From positions 25,537,862 to 25,601,861 of the forward strand of contig CM039137.1 in the NCBI GenBank assembly GCA_022036555.1: a DNA stretch of 64,000 nucleotides, written 5' to 3'. Within the stretch, counting starts at the first letter, position 1; each line of letters starts with the position of its first letter. The translations under genes and the position numbers were made by a program. Below the pieces are notes generated by a model. That model had not been told where the DNA came from and did no database searches. It worked only from the letters and a program-made list of their open reading frames with translations. Positions 35,165 to 45,520 of the stretch are shown here, piece by piece. The stretch comes from Microstegium vimineum. Its lineage: Eukaryota; Streptophyta; Magnoliopsida; Poales; Poaceae.

Positions 35165-35998
35165 AGTGCAAGCGGGCGACAGTAGTATCTCCAGGAGATC
35201 CGAGGAGCAGGGCTCCACGCCCGAGAGAGGAACTCCATTGCCTGCTCAGGCATGGCCGGCATCTCCGCCTCCGGGATCCGCCAGCTGTTGGTCGAATGCC
35301 GCCGTTGCTTCTCTCTGGCACGCATGTCTGACTTCTGCGCATCCATTGATCTGATCTCTCCCTGTTTAAACATAAAACATGCAAGTATGCAACAATATTT
35401 ATGCATGGGTGATGACTGATGACAACCAACCAAGAGTCTTCTAGAAACGCACACAAACCTGATTGGCTTTTTCAGATTGATCTTTTAGCCTTTTTTATAT
35501 TCTTTATTTTAAAAAAAACGTCGGTTGCTAAAAGAGACGTATGAAATGGAAGGTGCAAAACTGGAACAACGCAACACACTGACAAAAGGCAGCAGTAAAT
35601 CGATCACAAGACGCAACTATTCGCCTTAGAAAAAAAAATGCGATTATAATGCGAAGAATAAACAGTGATGACAGTAAACTCAAACTGACACGTACGATTG
35701 CAAAATCCTTAGCTAACATTATGGTTAATTTAATTTTTATTGAGCCAATACGTGAATATGTTCGACTAAGGCAGAGGATGATAAGCATCAGGCATCACCG
35801 TACCGTTTGGCATGACAACGAATGGCGTCTCTGTCTCTGATGGGAGGCCATTCCGAACTCTACTCTCCTGAAATGCTCCTCCATGGGCACCACTAAAACC
35901 TGGAGCTCTGCAGGCTGCAGCTGGCTAAGGGATGCAACAAAGAGTTGAGACCGTACACGCAACGTAGTGATGAGAAAAAAGGCCATCCTGACACTGTC

Positions 35999-36007
35999 TA
36001 TTTATAC
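35999..36007 (-). promoter_or_regulatory. TATA box of the VAN3-binding-like gene
   Basis: GTATAAATAG read on the minus strand, about 115 bp before the ATG at 35884. The in-frame ATG at 35986 lies only about 15 bp downstream of the box, before a normal transcription start, so 35884 is preferred. Confidence 0.55.
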
Positions 36008-36534
36008 TAATAATCAGGAGATGAGATCTAGCCAGTGACCCACTAAAATCGACTTATCAAAGACCCGTCCAACGCTTGAACTCTTATTTAATTAATGATT
36101 CTCCTTTCTTACTATGATTGTGCAACAGTGCAAGCGGCTCACCTATCCTCGTCAGCATAACCGTTTGAGCACGTTAAATATATATGGTGCTATATCTTCA
36201 ACAGTGGTCACGCTCCTCCTCAGCTCGATCTTGTCGTTTTATATCTAATAAACTAGATTGCGTGTGAACTTGAAATTCTCTACAAATATATATATCATGC
36301 ATAGTCTCATCTCTAGATGCGCCAAATAATTTTTCAACAAATTCCATAGTTGCATAAATATATATGAATTTTACGAATGTGCAAAACTTTGTGGCGCCCT
36401 AGAGACTACGGAGATCTAGGGACCCTAAACCTTCCGATATAAAAAATGATGTTTTGCTAAGTAAATGGCTCTTTAAATTACTCGCAACTAATGAAACTAA
36501 CCAGTAGCAAATACTCCTACCTAAGGTCATGTTT
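36008..36534. other. Upstream DNA of the VAN3-binding-like gene
   Basis: AT-rich sequence with ATATATAT and TATATAAA words and no recognised gene or element. Confidence 0.35.
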
Positions 36535-36898
36535 GGTTCCAAATAAGTCACCTACTTATAAGTCTAAAAGTGAAGTGACTTATTTTTCTAAACACTCATA
36601 GCTTATAAGTCATCCCAACTTATAAGTCATAAGTTGCTCCACCACAACTTAAAATTTATAAGGCTGTGTTTAGTTCCAAATAAGTCACCTACTTATAAGT
36701 CAAAAAGTAAAAAAAAAAGTAACTTATTTTGCCAAACACCTCAACTTAAAACTTATAAGTCACTCACTTTTCACATGGGACCACATATTTTTTTTCTTGG
36801 GGACCACACTCTACCCTTATCATTATGACTTATAAGTTATTGGAAACCAAACAGACATGACTTATAAGTCACCTGATTTATGAAAACCAAACAGGGCT
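36535..36898. mobile_element. MITE, two nested or tandem copies (ACTTATAAGT type)
   Basis: ggttccaaataagtcacct and acttataagtc occur at about 36536 and again at about 36672. The right end, gacttataagtcacctgatt then aaccaaacagggct, is complementary to the left ends. The double left end suggests one copy inserted into another or a tandem duplication. Confidence 0.6.
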
Positions 36899-36979
36899 AA
36901 GTCATTTGCTAAATTGGACTTGGCAAAAAAAAAAGACCCACAAGTTTTTTTACTGTTCCACGTGTCGTCCTGCGATCCT

Positions 36980-37735
36980 CACTAGTACAAAAAGTGCCTT
37001 CACTGGCGGTTCGGAAGCCATTTGTACAGGCATTTTTCCGAACCACTAGCGCTGGGGCTAGTAGAAATCCACGGTTCGTTAAGAGAACCACATGTAAAAA
37101 TGATTATCCGAAAATCGGGTTTGTAAAATAGAAAAAAAAAAGAACCACACCCCCACCTATTCTGCGTTCGCGGCGATTCGAACCCTTAACTCCTTTATCA
37201 CTCCACTCATATGTCACTTATCACTTATGTCAAGATTCCGTTTTATTTCCCATATTCTATACTGAACAAAGTTTTTCCATCCGAGATCGTTTACAAAAAA
37301 TTGAATTTCAAATTTGACACATTAGAACGTATTTTTCGATGACAAGATGATTTCAAATAAAAAGTTGTCAACTACAAAGTTTCATAACTTTTTGAGATCT
37401 ACAACTTTCATGTAGCAACCTTTTCCATCCGAGGTCGTTTAAAAAATTTTGAATTTCAAATTTGACACATTAGAACATATTTTTAGATGACAATATGAAT
37501 TCAAATGAAAAAAATTGCCAACTACAAATTTTCATAACTTTTCAATATCTACAACTTTCATTAGAAAGTTTTTCCATCCGAGGTCGTTTACAAAATTTTG
37601 AATTTCAAATTTAACACATTCGAACGTATTTTTCGATGACAAGATGATTTCAAATGAAAAAGTTGTCAACTAGAGATCTACAACTTTCATGTAAAAGTTT
37701 TTCCATCTGAGGTCGTTTAAAAAAAACTCATCTGC
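36980..37735. mobile_element. CACTA transposon end with tandem repeats
   Basis: Begins CACTAGTACAAAAAGTGCC, a CACTA-type terminus, followed by short subterminal ggttcgg/ccgaacc repeats to about 37100. From about 37270 there are three units of roughly 130-150 bp, each starting tttttccatccgag and including aatttcaaatttgacacatt and tctacaactttcat, plus a truncated fourth. No second CACTA terminus is seen within the next 2 kb, so this is a one-ended remnant. No transposase is found. Confidence 0.65.
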
Positions 37736-38062
37736 GCCGGCCACCGACGGCTGGTGATGGAACAAGGAACTCACGCCGATGAACTAGCAGGTCGTGTCCA
37801 GGGGAAAGAAACAAGACTGATTGGCGCGCCTGCCTTCACGTACGTGCGCGGGATATGTGCCTCTTCGCACGCGCGGGAGATGCAGCCGCGACCAATGCAC
37901 ACGCGCGAATTTCACCGATGCGGAGTTGGATCCGCGCGCGGAAAGATACGCACTGGGGAGGACTTTTTGCCAAGTTGGGGAATTTGCCAAGTAGGGATGC
38001 CAAATTGTTGGAGGTTTTTTTTTCTTATTTTACCAAAATTTTAAAGATGCCAAGTTGATTTA

Positions 38063-38243
38063 GGGGGTGTTTGAATCCCTTAGCAAATTGGTAAATTGGT
38101 AAAAAAAAAGTAAATTTGTCAATGGCAAATGGCAAATATTTGCTCTTTTGCCATTTTTTAACTTACATATTTGGATCAATTTGTCAAAAAGTAGCAATTC
38201 TTTTGCTCTTTTGCCAATTTACCAAGGGGATCCAAACACCTCC
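38063..38243. mobile_element. Tourist-type MITE with TTA duplication
   Basis: A 181-bp element with ends gggggtgtttgaatccctta and aaggggatccaaacacctcc, flanked by TTA (38060-38062 and 38244-38246). Inner arms aaattggtaaattggtaa and ttgccaatttaccaa. It fits PIF/Harbinger. Confidence 0.8.
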
Positions 38244-40949
38244 TTAGGGAACTCTTGAAGATGATCATGTTATCCAACCACTTATCTTTTTAAAGCTTCT
38301 CCAACAGGTGTGGTAAAATAATAGCTAAATTACAGAGTTTAGCTCTTTTGTAAAATATAGAAGTCCTAAAAAATGAAGAGTTTTTCAATAGACTTGTTAT
38401 TTCTCATTTTGTATATTTCACAAGATGGCAAGCCCGGTTCGTTTGCTATTTATGACTAACGAGATTTCAGGAATATCATACTTGCTATTATACAAAACCA
38501 AATAAAAGATTTGTTGGAGTTCAATTTTCTCTGTAAAAATGTAAATATACAATACTATACAAGGATAACATATCTCTTGGAGATGCTCTTATTACGAGAA
38601 CAATTTCCTTGCTTATATAGAAGTGTTAGAAATAAGGATACCATACAATAGCGAAAGTTATGAGCTCTTTCCCACCTAACCTGTCATAGCAAAGAGAACT
38701 TAGGCCCAAAACTAGTAGCGTCATTTAGCTGCATGCACAAATTACAATTATTATGCTAAGCCAAGAGCATTGCTGGAACTTACACCAAGATGGTAATTAA
38801 GTTATCGGTGAAATCGCACTACTACCAAGCCATGATCCATATTGATGCCCTAAACACTTAAAAACACCTACACAAACTAAAAGCACCGTTTAATATTTAG
38901 GATATTAATTTATGTTGGGATAAAATACCACCAAAAGATAATTTAGTCACACACAATTAGCAAGGAAATATTAATTGTTTTTGCCATAAAGAGGAAACCA
39001 TTAACCACCTATTTAATTTTTCAAATGACGATTTGCTAATGCAATATTGTCTATTATATATTGAGTTGTGGTTTCAGAATTATCACAATAATCCCGTAGC
39101 ATATAGATCCGGTCTATTATATTTTCTATTATCAGACAACTTGTTCGTCTGAAAAGCCAGCAGATATTGTTTTTAGCTGTTTTGTTGTGAGATAAAATCA
39201 CTGGCTGATAAGTCAAGCGAACAGGGCAAGAATTAACTTAGGTATATGAGTGGCAATAAATCCAGTCTACGGACTGATACCGCTCGTGGTTGTGTGTGTT
39301 TTAAAATGCAGAGGCCGGAATTGATGGCACGAAGATTTGTATGAACTCCATGCAATTGTGCGTGTTGAAATGAATAAAAACATTTTTTAGATTAAAGATT
39401 TCTTTACGTGTGCATTTACCGTGCCTATGATATGATGCTATGCATAATAGACGACGATCCGCTATAAAACAAGTTGAGAATAATGTACTAGCAACTAGCA
39501 AGTATGTAAAGCATGGCCTAATCAACACCTCTGCACACTGATTTCGATTCATGCAACGGAAACTGCTTTTCCATTTATTTATTTATTTTAAACTGTAGCC
39601 TCTCATGGGTCTCCTCGTGCAGATTGGCGCGTGGCACCAGCAGAGCATGCTGATTGACCCGGCCCCCCCGCCCCGCATCCAAGCCCCGGGCTAGGGACTA
39701 GGGAGGCTATAGCCCGGGGCCTAGCTCAAATTTTCTACTTTTGTAGCTCAAGTAAATCCCTAATATCCAGGGTAAAATAATTCATCCCTAGCCTAGTTTA
39801 AACAGTATATAAGACGTAACTATTTCCGGTTTAAAGACTAAGAACACATTTCATTCTCTCACATCACTGCATCAATATACTCTCTCCGTCCCAAAAAATA
39901 CGTAATTCTAGCTATAAATTTGAGCGGAGAAAATTGATTAGGTCCTTATATATATATTATTAGGACGGAGGAAGTTTGTAGATCCGCCTCATCTGACCCC
40001 ATCGATCATCGCCCGCTAGTGCAGTGGGCAGTGGCCAGTGACTGCTGATTGATCTGTGGCATGTAGCTACAACTACCAGGCATTTGATGTGATTTGTTGA
40101 AGTGGAGAGGTGTCCGTACGTTGTCGAATGGTCACTGGCCAGGACAGAGCTGCGCATCCTCAGTTCCTCATCACCTTCATAAAGCACACGATATAGCTGG
40201 CAAATCAATTATCGGTAGCTGATTTTGATCAATTTTGTCGATTATCATGAATAATTACTGTTGATTTCCACTATAGGAGGACGAGAAACACGATATTTTA
40301 TGGGAGGTTATTAGCGCCTCAAATATCATATCCTCTGTTGTCGCCAAGTGATAGGTTGTTTTGCTTGCAAATTTGCATTGTTTCTCTCTCTATTTGTCGT
40401 CAAGTGCATGTGTGATTCAGAGGGCCTGGGGGAGGGGATGTAGGAGAGCTGGAACAATGGCAACAAGATGGCCGCTGAGCACAAATTTCCAAATAACCTA
40501 GTTGATGTGATCTTATCTAAGATCTAGTCTGTCGTTCTCACATAGTGCTAAGTAATTTTTTCTATCGTAAGTAAGTTATAAACTAGATTTATAGAAATAC
40601 ATACAACATATGTCTTTATTTGGAAAGACATTGAACGATCAATCATTGATCTAACGATAATATCAATTATGTATCATAAATACTTACAAGTTTTACGATG
40701 GTTAATTGGAAAAAATATGGACTATCCATTAATTCAGTTCTGATGGTGAAAACAATAGAAATAACCACGTAAAAAGTACTGAGAATTACACATAAATATA
40801 TACGAAAGTAGGCTTTGTTTGGATGTGTGTGTATCTACCTTAGACCACATGGGTTAGACCACATGGGTTAGAGTGTATTTAAACTAAATTCCACTCAAAT
40901 CTAACTAACTTATATGATTTGATCGAGGTAAATACATGATGTCAACTAA
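38244..40949. other. Intergenic repeat-rich DNA, no gene
   Basis: Contains a short TTATCAGCC-type remnant (39135-39230), a 95-bp Stowaway deletion derivative (39880-39974) and AT-rich sequence. No gene is recognised. Confidence 0.4.
39880..39974. mobile_element. Short Stowaway deletion derivative
   Basis: Ends ctctctccgtcccaaaaaat and tattaggacggaggaag flanked by TA. At only about 95 bp, most of the interior is missing. Confidence 0.6.
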
Positions 40950-41294
40950 GGCCAGTCTCAATGGGATTTCACGGGATGTGTCATGCATATTAAATGTGGT
41001 GCCACATCAGTAAAAAGAGAATATTTGCATGAATCTAGAAGGAGAAAGTTTCATAGGGATAAAGTTTATCAGCGTTGTTTCCAAGACGTTGGTAATCGGT
41101 GAAACTCCCACTAAGACTCTGATTCGTTTCGTTACAATACCATACTAAAATATGATTGGTATAAATGAGACCCACGAAGTACTAAAATAAGCTATGCAAC
41201 CGTATAATGAAACTTACATTGAAAAGAGCTTTGTTTCATATCAAAGTTTCATGTGTTAGAAACTAGGAGGTGAAACTGGACATTGAGACTTGCC
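40950..41294. mobile_element. Tourist-type MITE with TAA duplication
   Basis: A 345-bp element with ends ggccagtctcaatgggattt and ggacattgagacttgcc, flanked by TAA (40947-40949 and 41295-41297). Internal gtttcat and atgaaac pairs are present. PIF/Harbinger target. Confidence 0.8.
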
Positions 41295-42587
41295 TAAGTA
41301 TCATTAAATTTTTTATCACCTATATTTTTATAGTATGCTTATTTGATATTATAATTTTTTCTGTAATAATTGCTTAAACTTGAGATGCTTCAATTTTTAA
41401 GATTCTTAGAATGTCCCATAGTTTGTGATCTACCGGACGTGCTGCTTGGAACGTCAACGTGAGCGAACTCCAGAGGTCCCAAAGGCCAAATTTGGGTAAC
41501 AGAGTTGGGCCAAGCCAGCGCTCTTGGGCCGCGCGAGCTAGCTTCGCACCCACTTAATGGTGGCAAGTGACGAGTTTTGACAATGTAGGTAGGTAGGTAC
41601 GTGGAAGTGCGGTGAACTGGGTGCGCGAGCAATCGAGGAATTGTCGCGAGGTGGCAAACCGAGAGCACGAGACGCGTCGACGACGGCGGCACGTGGCGGC
41701 CATGACCTGACGCCGGTCAGGCACTCAGGCGGGCACGCGGCAGCGGCCATGGCCGATTCAGAGAAACAGGTGGTGCCTGAACCCTCTCCGTTCTCTCACC
41801 TTTTTCTTCCGATTCTTTGTGGCAACGACCCAAGTTCCCTTAATACGATTTCTTCGTGGATCATCGGCGAACAATTTTAATCCTACACGTCTACGAGTAG
41901 TTCCTTGGACACACAGGTTAGGAGATCGGAGGGCTCCAAGTACCACACTGTCTATGATTTCGTCACAATCTCCCCTGAAGCCTGAAGGGCTCCAACCTCT
42001 AGACTGTCGAAGCCTCGTCCAGGAATCTATGCGACTTTTGAATCTACACCGTTTGTGATCCCTGCTCTAGTACTTTTGAGTGTGAGACTAAGATCTGCAT
42101 CAACACAATAGAAAATAAATATAAAACAGAATAAATTCGAACGAATGTACGATCCTACCTCCAGATAAGGAGACAACCCCGGTTGATCAGTTTAGTTCTT
42201 CATCTCTATCATGTAGAACTACTGAGTCATTGCTGTACATAAAACTTGAATGGAAGAAAACTAATAACAGCTCAAAGCACTTAACTGTAATCACGTTTCA
42301 TGCTATCAAAGCAACATATATAAACAGTTTAAACACTTCAAGTTCTTGTCCCTGCGAGTTGTGCACCCATTCCTCTTCCTCACAGCAGCACTACTATCTT
42401 GCTTGCTGCTGTTACTAGTGCACAGCACCCTCTTACTCGTACAACAAACAAATAGAGAGAAACAAAAAAAAGGTAGTAATTACCATCTCTTAATTAACCT
42501 ATACATTTACCCTCTAAATATAAATAACCAAAGCTGAGTGAGGTCCAGGTCAATCAACTAATTGGATTCGATTTGATTTTATCATTA
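41295..42587. other. 3' flank of the GT61 gene and intergenic DNA
   Basis: A Stowaway half (aagattcttagaatgtcccatag) is near 41400. The stretch 41640-42060 has a GC-shifted composition and open frames but no recognised domain. The 42480-42585 segment is the likely 3' UTR of the minus-strand GT61 gene. Confidence 0.4.
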
Positions 42588-44390
42588 TCAATCGTCCCGG
42601 CCGTGCGGCAGCATCTTGAGCGCCTGGAGGAAGGTGTTCTTGAGGCGTCCGAGGTGCGGGCGCACGTTCTGCTTGTCCAGGTAGGTGGTCTTGAGCGCGT
42701 TCCACCCCTGCTTGTGGATGGCCATGGGGTCCTTGAGCACGGGGTCATCGCTGGGGTACTGCTCGCTCAGCGTCGTCTCGTCCAGCTGCACCACGTACTC
42801 GAGGTAGTGGACCTCCATCCCCGCCGACGGCTCCGCGAACGTGTTCCGTGCCAGCCACTCGAGCCGCCCGTACGGCACCACCTGCACCACGACGGCGCCG
42901 GCGGGCAGGAACACCATGTTGGTGAGCCCGGCGCCGTGGACGCCCACCATGACGTCGCACGAGTTGACGAGCCGCGCGAACTTGGACGTGTCGGTGCTGG
43001 TGTCGGGCTCCCCGACCCGCACGTCGAACCCTAGGCTTGCCGCCATGTCCGCCATGGCGCGCTCGTTCATGAAGGCGCGGCCCCGGGACGCGCGGCGCGA
43101 GATGATGAGCAGCCTTGGCCGGCGCCGGATGTCCCACTGGTCGCCGCTGGGCGTTGCCGTGGCGCGCTCTAGCCCGAACGCGTCGCGCAGCATCCTGCGG
43201 AAGTCGGCCGTGGTGTGGCCTGAGACGGACTTGGACGCGTCCACGCCCAGCTCACGGTGGAACGCCGGGCCCACCACCACGCTGCGGTAGCAGCGGACCT
43301 CGTCGTCGGCGTCGATGTCAACCACCTCGTACCGGCTCATCTGCTGGAAGATCTGGATGTAGCGGTTCAACCACCACGACTTGTAGCTGCTGACTAAAAA
43401 CTGGACCTCGCCACGGAGCGGGTGCGCCGTGATGAAAGCCGGGATGAGCACGTCCGTGTAGTCGTGGAACGGGTTGCCCGTGAACCCGCCCGTGGACAGC
43501 ACGAACGCGGTGGCCGAGCTGTTCACCGTGCACCGAGGCGCCGCGGCGGAGGGGAGGAGCGGCTTGAGGACCCACTCCTTGACGTGGGCGAGCGCGTAGT
43601 TGTCGTGCTTCCGGCAGTACGGCTTGGTCTTCCACTCCCGGTCCAACGAGTCCACGTACACCGTCTGGGTGCTCCCCACCACGCGCACGTCGCCGGCCGC
43701 CTCGCAGGTGTCGGAGCGGCGGCTCGTCTCGTAGCACACCGGTTTGGCTGAGTCGGCGGGCTTCGGCTGGACCTGGACCTCCTCCTCCTTGTCTTTCTCC
43801 TCTGCAGCTACAGGGCCGGCGAAATCCCAATTTAGGGTCAGGTCAGGTCAGATCTGGTGCCACAATCGTGTAGCGGAATGCCGCACTGTGTTAACACGCA
43901 CGCATGATTCTTCTAGGGAAACCAAGTTGAATGAATCTAAAGAAATGGAAGGTGGAGCTAAGCAGGAAGGAGCAGATCTGCACAAACACACGGAGTAGTA
44001 ACCTACCAGCTCCAAATCCTAACTAATCTTATCCAAATCGAACGTAAAAGGCAACGGCGGCGGAGGTGACCTACCAGCAGCAGCAGCAGCTTCGGCGTCG
44101 GCCTCGTCGGCGCCGTCGCCGGTGTCAACGTTGACAGCCGCCTTGCTGACCCTGACCGCCGCCGCCGCCGCAGCAGCAGCGTCGTCGTCGTCCTCGGATT
44201 TGATAGCGTCTCCTGCGGTGGTAACTGCAGTCAGGCAGGCAGCAGAACAAGCAGGTTCTCCCAAATCAGCTCACAACAGCCACGAATCCGACCGTGCAGA
44301 TGGGATGCCGAGCAGAGGCTCTAGAGGGTACCTACCAATTGGGGCGAACCTCCCCCGGATGAGGGAGAGCGCGACGACGGAGCAGAGCAT
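42588..44390 (-). CDS. GT61 family glycosyltransferase (DUF563, xylan-type), three exons
   Basis: Type II Golgi glycosyltransferase of family GT61. Grass members add arabinosyl or xylosyl side chains to xylan. Exons: 44336-44390 (start uncertain), 44075-44224, 42588-43801. Exon 1 encodes a hydrophobic anchor around NAALLVLMLCSVVALSLI. Exon 2 is an acidic/Ala-rich stem (SEDDDDAAAA). Exon 3 contains the catalytic region with VCYETSRRSDTCEAAGDV, the diagnostic GVHGAGLTNMVFLPAGAVV, and the C-terminal WNALKTTYLDKQNVR. Both junctions join in phase 1. From Met 44390 the protein has 472 residues, close to the usual 450-550. The same frame stays open upstream through a (GA)n run to a stop at 44538-44540 with no ATG, so the true start is unresolved. 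The exact sugar transferred cannot be read from sequence. Confidence 0.85.
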
Positions 44391-44461
44391 GAGCACCAGG
44401 AGAGCCGCATTCCCGAGCCGCCTCGGCTCCCCCTCGCTGAGCTCCGGGTCTTCATCTGCCT

Positions 44462-44465
<4 letters not shown>

Positions 44466-44498
<33 letters not shown>
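44466..44498. repeat. (CT)n/(GA)n microsatellite at the 5' end of the GT61 gene
   Basis: Thirty-three bases of alternating CT on the plus strand. On the gene's strand it is a GA run read as alternating Glu-Arg in the frame of the anchor segment. Its length determines the upstream frame. Confidence 0.85.
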
Positions 44499-44499
<1 letters not shown>

Positions 44500-44500
<1 letters not shown>

Positions 44501-45277
44501 TGCCCTCCCCCGCCGTCTTCTCTACTGATGAGAGCCTTTATTCAGGGAAGTAGTACTTGCTTTGCTTTCAGTAGAAGCTGCTGCGTGGAGTGGAGTGACA
44601 GCGCAGGGCAAAAATCTGGTTGTTGACCAGGCGGCGCTGGCGCATCCGGACACGAGCACTTGGCACTGAATGAGATATTGGTAGCCCGGAAGGGGGAAGG
44701 CGACGGAGAGAGGAGTGAAAGCAGGCGGAGCAGCGGGAGGAGAAGAACCGGCGACCACTAGTAGTCCACTCGCCGTCCAATGTGGCGCCGAGATTGGTGA
44801 GGCCGCTGCCGACAGCAACGTGTGCGTGTTTGCAGCGGCACTGTAGCCTAGTACAGCACGGAAACCGACGGACGGACGGACGGACATCAGCTGGCCTCCA
44901 CCACTCCGCTCTCCAACGCCAACGCCACCCGGTGGTAAAAAGTGCTTTGTTTTGTACTGCCTGCCGGGTCAGCGGCTCCACCCGGCGCGACGTTCCGGAG
45001 GCGGAGCAGCGTGGACTTGCCAATTTGTTGGCGCACGAGAAAGAAAGGTCCAGAGTGGACAGCAGTAAAAAAAGGTGCGTGTCGGTGGGCATCGGGAAGC
45101 TGACAAACCATTTATTGGTGGACGTGAGGCCGTGGCGCGCGTGTCTCCCGGGCATGTGCCGCGTGCCAGACGCTGCGGATCCGTGCGGACTACCGGAGCA
45201 GTGATGAGACACGCACTACTGCCTCCATGTCCATCGCTCTGCTCTGCACTGGAGTACGTACAATACTCGTTCAGTAA
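44500..45277. other. Upstream region of the GT61 gene
   Basis: GC-rich, with ggacggacggacggac at 44870-44885. The open frames here on both strands (for example 44568-45212 minus) show no domain that I recognise. No clear TATA box is seen. Confidence 0.35.
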
Positions 45278-45520
45278 TCAGGTCCGTTTAGTTACATCTA
45301 AAAATCAAAATTTTTTGTGCAGTATCTATCACATCGAATCTTGCGGCACATGCATGGAGTACTAAATGTAGACGAAAAAAAAAATAATTGCACAGTTAGA
45401 TGAGAAATCACGAGACAAAACTTTCGAACCTAATTAGTCTATAATTAGACACTAATTGTCAAATAAAAACGAAAGTGCTACAGTACCCAAACCCAAAAAA
45501 ATTTGGATCTACACACGCCC
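45278..45520. mobile_element. Common grass MITE (TTTAGTT / ACATCGAATC type)
   Basis: The ordered motifs gtccgtttagtt, atcacatcgaatcttgcggc, acatgcatggagtactaaat, aattgcacagtta, cctaattagtctataattag and gaaagtgctacagtacc are those of a very abundant short element in sorghum-type genomes (recalled). Ends are eroded and boundaries approximate. Confidence 0.6.

Larger units (their letters stand above)
28042..35884 (-). pseudogene. VAN3-binding protein/FORKED-like gene (auxin canalisation domain plus PH-like), probable frameshift
   Basis: The family binds the ARF-GAP VAN3 and acts in auxin-dependent vein patterning, through an auxin-canalisation region (DUF828) and a C-terminal PH-like region. 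Exons by GT/AG: 35804-35884, 35165-35361, 32809-33244, 32525-32650, 31120-31224, 28042-28259. Exon 2 has the family motif AMEFLSRAWS. Exon 3 has RRKDELRLHAAQAHAAMSVA and AAALVATVCAEAA. Exon 4 continues LRGAAALELRAADV and TLRVCLPCG. Exons 5-6 give the PH-like part with RVRVRTVTIFP and QLLFEHQAHCKVW. Exons 3 to 6 join in frame. Exon 2 as read has a break near 35207-35213: downstream of the WSP residues the family-like sequence continues in another frame (CSSDLLEILLSPA), and the ACT|GTACGT donor fits exon 3 only in that second frame. So this is a pseudogene or contains a sequencing error. The start at 35884 is chosen relative to a TATA box. Confidence 0.75.

Noticed and set aside
35885..35986. 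ATG 35986 as the start of the VAN3-binding-like gene
   Set aside because: It lies about 15 bp below the TATA box, before a normal transcription start.
43318..43830. Alternative minus-strand frame in the GT61 exon
   Set aside because: It is an out-of-frame shadow, Arg/Gly-rich, with no family motif.
44568..45212. 214-codon minus-strand open frame upstream of the GT61 gene, considered as an N-terminal exon
   Set aside because: It ends in a stop before the anchor segment and is in a different frame. I saw no splice site that would join it, and no domain.
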